DNA of 8,448 bases from contig JAEYOT010000894.1 of assembly GCA_023411445.1 (NCBI GenBank), positions 1 through 8,448 of the forward strand, given 5' to 3'. Below are positions 6,374 to 8,448 of the stretch, piece after piece; position 1 is the first letter of the stretch, and each line of letters starts with the position of its first letter. The notes beneath the pieces were generated by a model. It saw only the letters and a program-made list of their open reading frames with translations, made no database searches and was not told the DNA's origin. Both the position numbers and the translations under genes were made by a program. This stretch comes from Pseudomonadota bacterium. Its GTDB lineage: Bacteria; Myxococcota_A; Polyangia; Polyangiales; Polyangiaceae.

Positions 6374-7120
6374 ATGGACGGTTCTCTCCCAACTCCCGAC
6401 GCTTTCGCCCATCCGCTTGCTTCCGCACCCGACGAGGTGACCAAGAAGCTACGGGGTGGTGTTTGGGAGCGCAGTGAGCTGGCGCGCAGCGTGTACGGCT
6501 CCGTTCTCAATCTGGGCCGCTGGCTCTCCGCGCGTGGTGTAACGCCGAACTCGCTGACCTACGCGTCGCTCTCCTTGGCGCTCGCTTCGGGCGTCGCGGC
6601 AGGCTGTAGCCAGTTCCTGCTGGCGGCGGCCCTGCTGCTCGTCAGTGGCGCCTTCGATTTGTTGGACGGCGTCGTCGCGCGCGCTGCGCAGCTGTCCACG
6701 CGCTTCGGCGCCCTGCTCGATTCAACGGTGGATCGCCTGGCGGACGCGCTGCCGCTGCTCGGCCTCGTCGTGGCTTGCTCGCGTTCTCCGCTCGCCTCGG
6801 CGGTGCTGATGCTGGCGATGATGACGGGCTTCGCGGTCTCGTACGTGCGGGCTCGCGCCGAAGGCCTGGGCATCCATCTGCCTCCGCTGTTCATGCGCCG
6901 GGCTGAGCGGCTCGTCCTGCTGCTGCTCGCGCTGGTGCTGGGCGCGGTGGATGTGCCTGGTTTCCCGAGCGAGGTCGCCATGCTGTCCGTGATCGGCGTG
7001 ATGGCGCTGCTCAGCTTGGTGGCCGCGGTGTGGGCCCTGCGCGCCGCGTACGTCTCGCTGGCCGAAGGCGAGCTTCGTCGCGTCAGCGCCCCAGCAGCAC
7101 CGACGCCGAGTAGGCCATAG
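6374..7120 (+). CDS. CDP-alcohol phosphatidyltransferase, resembling phosphatidylinositol-phosphate synthase
   Basis: This 248-residue membrane protein has the complete CDP-alcohol phosphotransferase motif D95-x2-D98-G99-x2-A102-R103-x8-G112-x3-D116-x3-D120, whose aspartates bind the metals and CDP-diacylglycerol. Hydrophobic segments lie at about 62-92, 123-135, 140-156, 178-192 and 202-224. RFGALLDSTVDRLADA (110-125) has DSxxDR where PGP synthases usually have DPLADK. SYVRARAEGLG (156-166) plus RRAERL (175-180) match the KARAE and R-x-ERL features I recall from mycobacterial PgsA1 and archaeal archaetidylinositol-phosphate synthases. Inositol-1-phosphate is therefore a likelier acceptor than glycerol-3-phosphate, but this is inference. 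ATG 6374 is the first start after an in-frame TAG at 6335-6337. A 25-30-residue soluble extension precedes the conserved core. The 3' end overlaps the convergent PgpA-like gene by 38 bp. The upstream palindromes may regulate it. A PgpA-family phosphatase and an AUR1-like protein next door support an inositol-lipid role. Confidence 0.88.
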   Translation: MDGSLPTPDAFAHPLASAPDEVTKKLRGGVWERSELARSVYGSVLNLGRWLSARGVTPNSLTYASLSLALASGVAAGCSQFLLAAALLLVSGAFDLLDGVVARAAQLSTRFGALLDSTVDRLADALPLLGLVVACSRSPLASAVLMLAMMTGFAVSYVRARAEGLGIHLPPLFMRRAERLVLLLLALVLGAVDVPGFPSEVAMLSVIGVMALLSLVAAVWALRAAYVSLAEGELRRVSAPAAPTPSRP

Positions 7121-7550
7121 CTCCCGCCAGTAGGCCGGCCAGTACATCATCGGCCATGATGCCGACGCCGGCTGGCTCCAGGCGCTGAGCGGAGTCAATC
7201 GGGCCCGGCTTCCAAATGTCGAAGAGCCGGAACAGCCCGATTGAAAGCGCGCGAATCCCGAGACTGCTGCCCGAGACCATGCCCATCGCGATCAACGTTC
7301 CGCACACCTCGTCGATGACGACCGACTGCGGATCCTCGATGCCCTCTGCGCGCGCTACCTCACCCGCCGCCCACGTGCCGAGCAGCGTGAGGGCCACGAC
7401 GGCGGCGGCGTGTGGTACTGGGCCGAGCGTGGACAGAGCCAAATGCAGCGGCACCGCGCCGATGGAGCCCACGGTGCCGGGCGCTTTGGGGGAGCGCCCG
7501 CAGCCGAACCACGTTGCGATCAGCCGAGCCGGGAGGGCCGCTTGAGCCAT
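7083..7550 (-). CDS. PgpA-family lipid phosphatase (phosphatidylglycerophosphatase A-like)
   Basis: The 155-residue protein matches PgpA along its length. Motifs are GRSPKAPGTVGS (18-29), DPQSVVIDEVCG (73-84) with the acidic pair D80-E81, FRLFDIWKPGPI (107-118) and GVGIMADDVLAG (128-139) with D134-D135. Hydrophobic segments at about 30-43, 48-61, 84-106 and 137-153 place it in the inner membrane. PgpA removes the phosphate from phosphatidylglycerophosphate to give phosphatidylglycerol. Beside a PI-phosphate-synthase-like enzyme it could instead, or also, dephosphorylate PI-phosphate. ATG 7550 begins just before the conserved core. A TAGGGT element nine bases upstream suggests a nearly leaderless transcript. 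The gene overlaps the CDP-alcohol transferase by 38 bp tail to tail and the PAP2 gene by up to 9 bp head to head. Family call is firm; physiological substrate is open. Confidence 0.93.
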   Translation of the reverse strand: MAQAALPARLIATWFGCGRSPKAPGTVGSIGAVPLHLALSTLGPVPHAAAVVALTLLGTWAAGEVARAEGIEDPQSVVIDEVCGTLIAMGMVSGSSLGIRALSIGLFRLFDIWKPGPIDSAQRLEPAGVGIMADDVLAGLLAGAMAYSASVLLGR

Positions 7551-8448
7551 GATGAGCCGACCCTAACACGGCCCGGGCGGCTTGCGCGCTGGGGCCTGCT
7601 CCGGCACCGCACGCTGCTCACGCGCCTGTTCCCGCTGGTGCCGGTGGCGTACGCGCTCGTGATGGCGTTCATCGGCGATCTGCGCTTCGAGCACGTGCTC
7701 TTGGCGCTGGTGGTGGTGGCGCTCGCATCGTTCGGTCCGCGCACGCGCGCGTTCCTCGGTGACATCACGCCGTACGTGCTGGTGGCGCTGGGTTACGACA
7801 CCGTGCGCTACGCGCGCCGCGTGTTCGTGACGGCGGACCGCGTGTGGGCTTGCGGGCTGCGAGAGCTGGAGCTTGCCACCTTCGCCGTGGCGCCAGGCCA
7901 GACGCTGCAGGATTGGTTTCAGCTGCACCACGCGCCGTTCTGGGACGTGGTCTTCGCGGTGCCGTACACCATCTTCGCCTACCTAGCGTTGCTCTACTCG
8001 GCTTACCTGTACTTCGTGGACCGGCCGCGCATGCGCCGCTACCTGTGGTCCTTCGCCATCGCCAACTACATCTCCTTCGTGGTGTGGATGGTGCTGCCGG
8101 CGGCGCCGCCCTGGTACATCCGCCAGAGCGGCTGCGCCGTCACGATGGACGCGCTGCCCAGCGCCGCGGGCCTCTTGCGCGTGGATCAGCTGCTGGGCGT
8201 CTCCTACTACGAGCAGCTGTACTCGCGCGCTGCGTCGGTGTTCGGCGCCATGCCCAGCATGCACTGCGCGTACCCGATGCTGGGGCTACTCACGGCCTGG
8301 CGCGCCGCCAGCTGGAAGACCCGACCGATCCACATCCTGTACGCCGTCACCATGTTCGTTGGCTCCAATTACCTCGATCATCACTGGGTTTGGGACGGCC
8401 TCGCCGGCATCTCGCTGGCGGCCGTCGCGGTCTGGCTCGCTGACAAGC
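7542..8448 (+). CDS. AUR1-like PAP2-superfamily protein (inositol phosphorylceramide synthase-like), 3' end cut off by window
   Basis: The frame is open from well upstream of 7542 to the right edge without a stop, giving at least 302 residues. It encodes a polytopic membrane protein with the PAP2 core. PSMHCAYP (238-245) supplies the acid/base His241. LDHHWVWDGLAG (278-289) supplies the nucleophile His281 and Asp285 (H-x3-D). LPAAPPWY (185-192) is the element I associate with fungal AUR1, which transfers phosphoinositol from PI to ceramide; ordinary PAP2 phosphatases lack it. YDTVRYA before the core also fits this group. Hydrophobic segments occur near 32-47, 52-64, 75-85, 130-160, 170-190, 242-256, 262-276 and 286-300. 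The start is uncertain. TTG 7542 has a GGAGG five bases upstream and yields an ordinary N-terminus, overlapping the PgpA-like gene by 9 bp; in-frame GTG/ATG codons from about 7638 are alternatives. Plain lipid phosphatase activity remains possible. Confidence 0.85.
   Translation, partial: MSHDEPTLTRPGRLARWGLLRHRTLLTRLFPLVPVAYALVMAFIGDLRFEHVLLALVVVALASFGPRTRAFLGDITPYVLVALGYDTVRYARRVFVTADRVWACGLRELELATFAVAPGQTLQDWFQLHHAPFWDVVFAVPYTIFAYLALLYSAYLYFVDRPRMRRYLWSFAIANYISFVVWMVLPAAPPWYIRQSGCAVTMDALPSAAGLLRVDQLLGVSYYEQLYSRAASVFGAMPSMHCAYPMLGLLTAWRAASWKTRPIHILYAVTMFVGSNYLDHHWVWDGLAGISLAAVAVWLADK
7558..7567 (-). promoter_or_regulatory. TAGGGT -10-like element upstream of the PgpA-like gene
   Basis: On the minus strand GTTAGGGTCG occupies 7567 down to 7558, nine bases after TAGGGT comes ATG 7550. 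The same 10-mer precedes the lipoprotein gene at 5392-5383. A transcript initiated from it would have a leader of only a few bases. If the TTG at 7542 is the PAP2 start, this promoter lies inside the first codons of that gene on the opposite strand. No -35 box was identified. Confidence 0.4.

Noticed and set aside
6238..6510. Minus-strand open frame of 90 codons in the gap before the CDP-alcohol transferase
   Set aside because: It overlaps the first 45 codons of the real gene, has no ribosome site or recognisable domain, and half of it lies over the palindromes.
7844..8443. Plus-strand open frame of 199 codons at the right end
   Set aside because: The neighbouring frame (positions divisible by 3) carries the PAP2/AUR1 motifs across the same DNA and stays open to the edge. 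The 7844 frame is Arg/His/Ala-rich and has no motif.

Overview
This is a GC-rich window, densely coding on both strands, with short intergenic gaps and few recognisable Shine-Dalgarno sites. Its protein families, in particular the lipid-anchored cysteine-rich protein with a formylglycine-generating-enzyme-like fold and the AUR1-like PAP2 protein, suggest a myxobacterium of the Polyangiales/Sorangium type. That assignment is inferred from sequence character and remembered families, not from a phylogenetic marker. No rRNA, tRNA, CRISPR array, insertion sequence or phage gene was seen.

Layout. Positions 3-950 (+) hold the 3' part of a ketopantoate-reductase-like gene, followed after 9 bp by a SCO1/SenC copper-chaperone lipoprotein gene (960-1544, +). 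Convergent to these is a membrane fatty-acyl desaturase gene (1614-2411, -). A 123-bp divergent gap leads into the purE-purK pair (2535-3074 and 3083-4207, +), which carries out the two-step carboxylation of AIR in purine synthesis. Convergent to purK is the gene for the cysteine-rich lipoprotein (4237-5379, -). Divergent from that is a calcineurin-type metallophosphoesterase gene (5488-6186, +). A 187-bp gap (6187-6373) contains a terminator-like hairpin and two related palindromes.

The last 2 kb are the most interesting part. They hold a CDP-alcohol phosphatidyltransferase resembling phosphatidylinositol-phosphate synthases (6374-7120, +), a PgpA-family lipid phosphatase convergent with it and overlapping it by 38 bp (7083-7550, -), and an AUR1-like PAP2 protein (7542 to the window end, +) that is open to the edge. 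Read together, these three could make PI-phosphate, dephosphorylate it to PI, and transfer phosphoinositol to ceramide. That would be a compact bacterial inositol-phosphosphingolipid module. The family calls rest on visible motifs; the joint pathway is a hypothesis. The desaturase also belongs to membrane-lipid metabolism, but lies 4 kb away and need not be connected.

Two minus-strand genes (4237-5379 and 7083-7550) share an identical 10-base sequence containing TAGGGT just upstream of their start codons, which suggests -10 elements driving leaderless or nearly leaderless transcripts.
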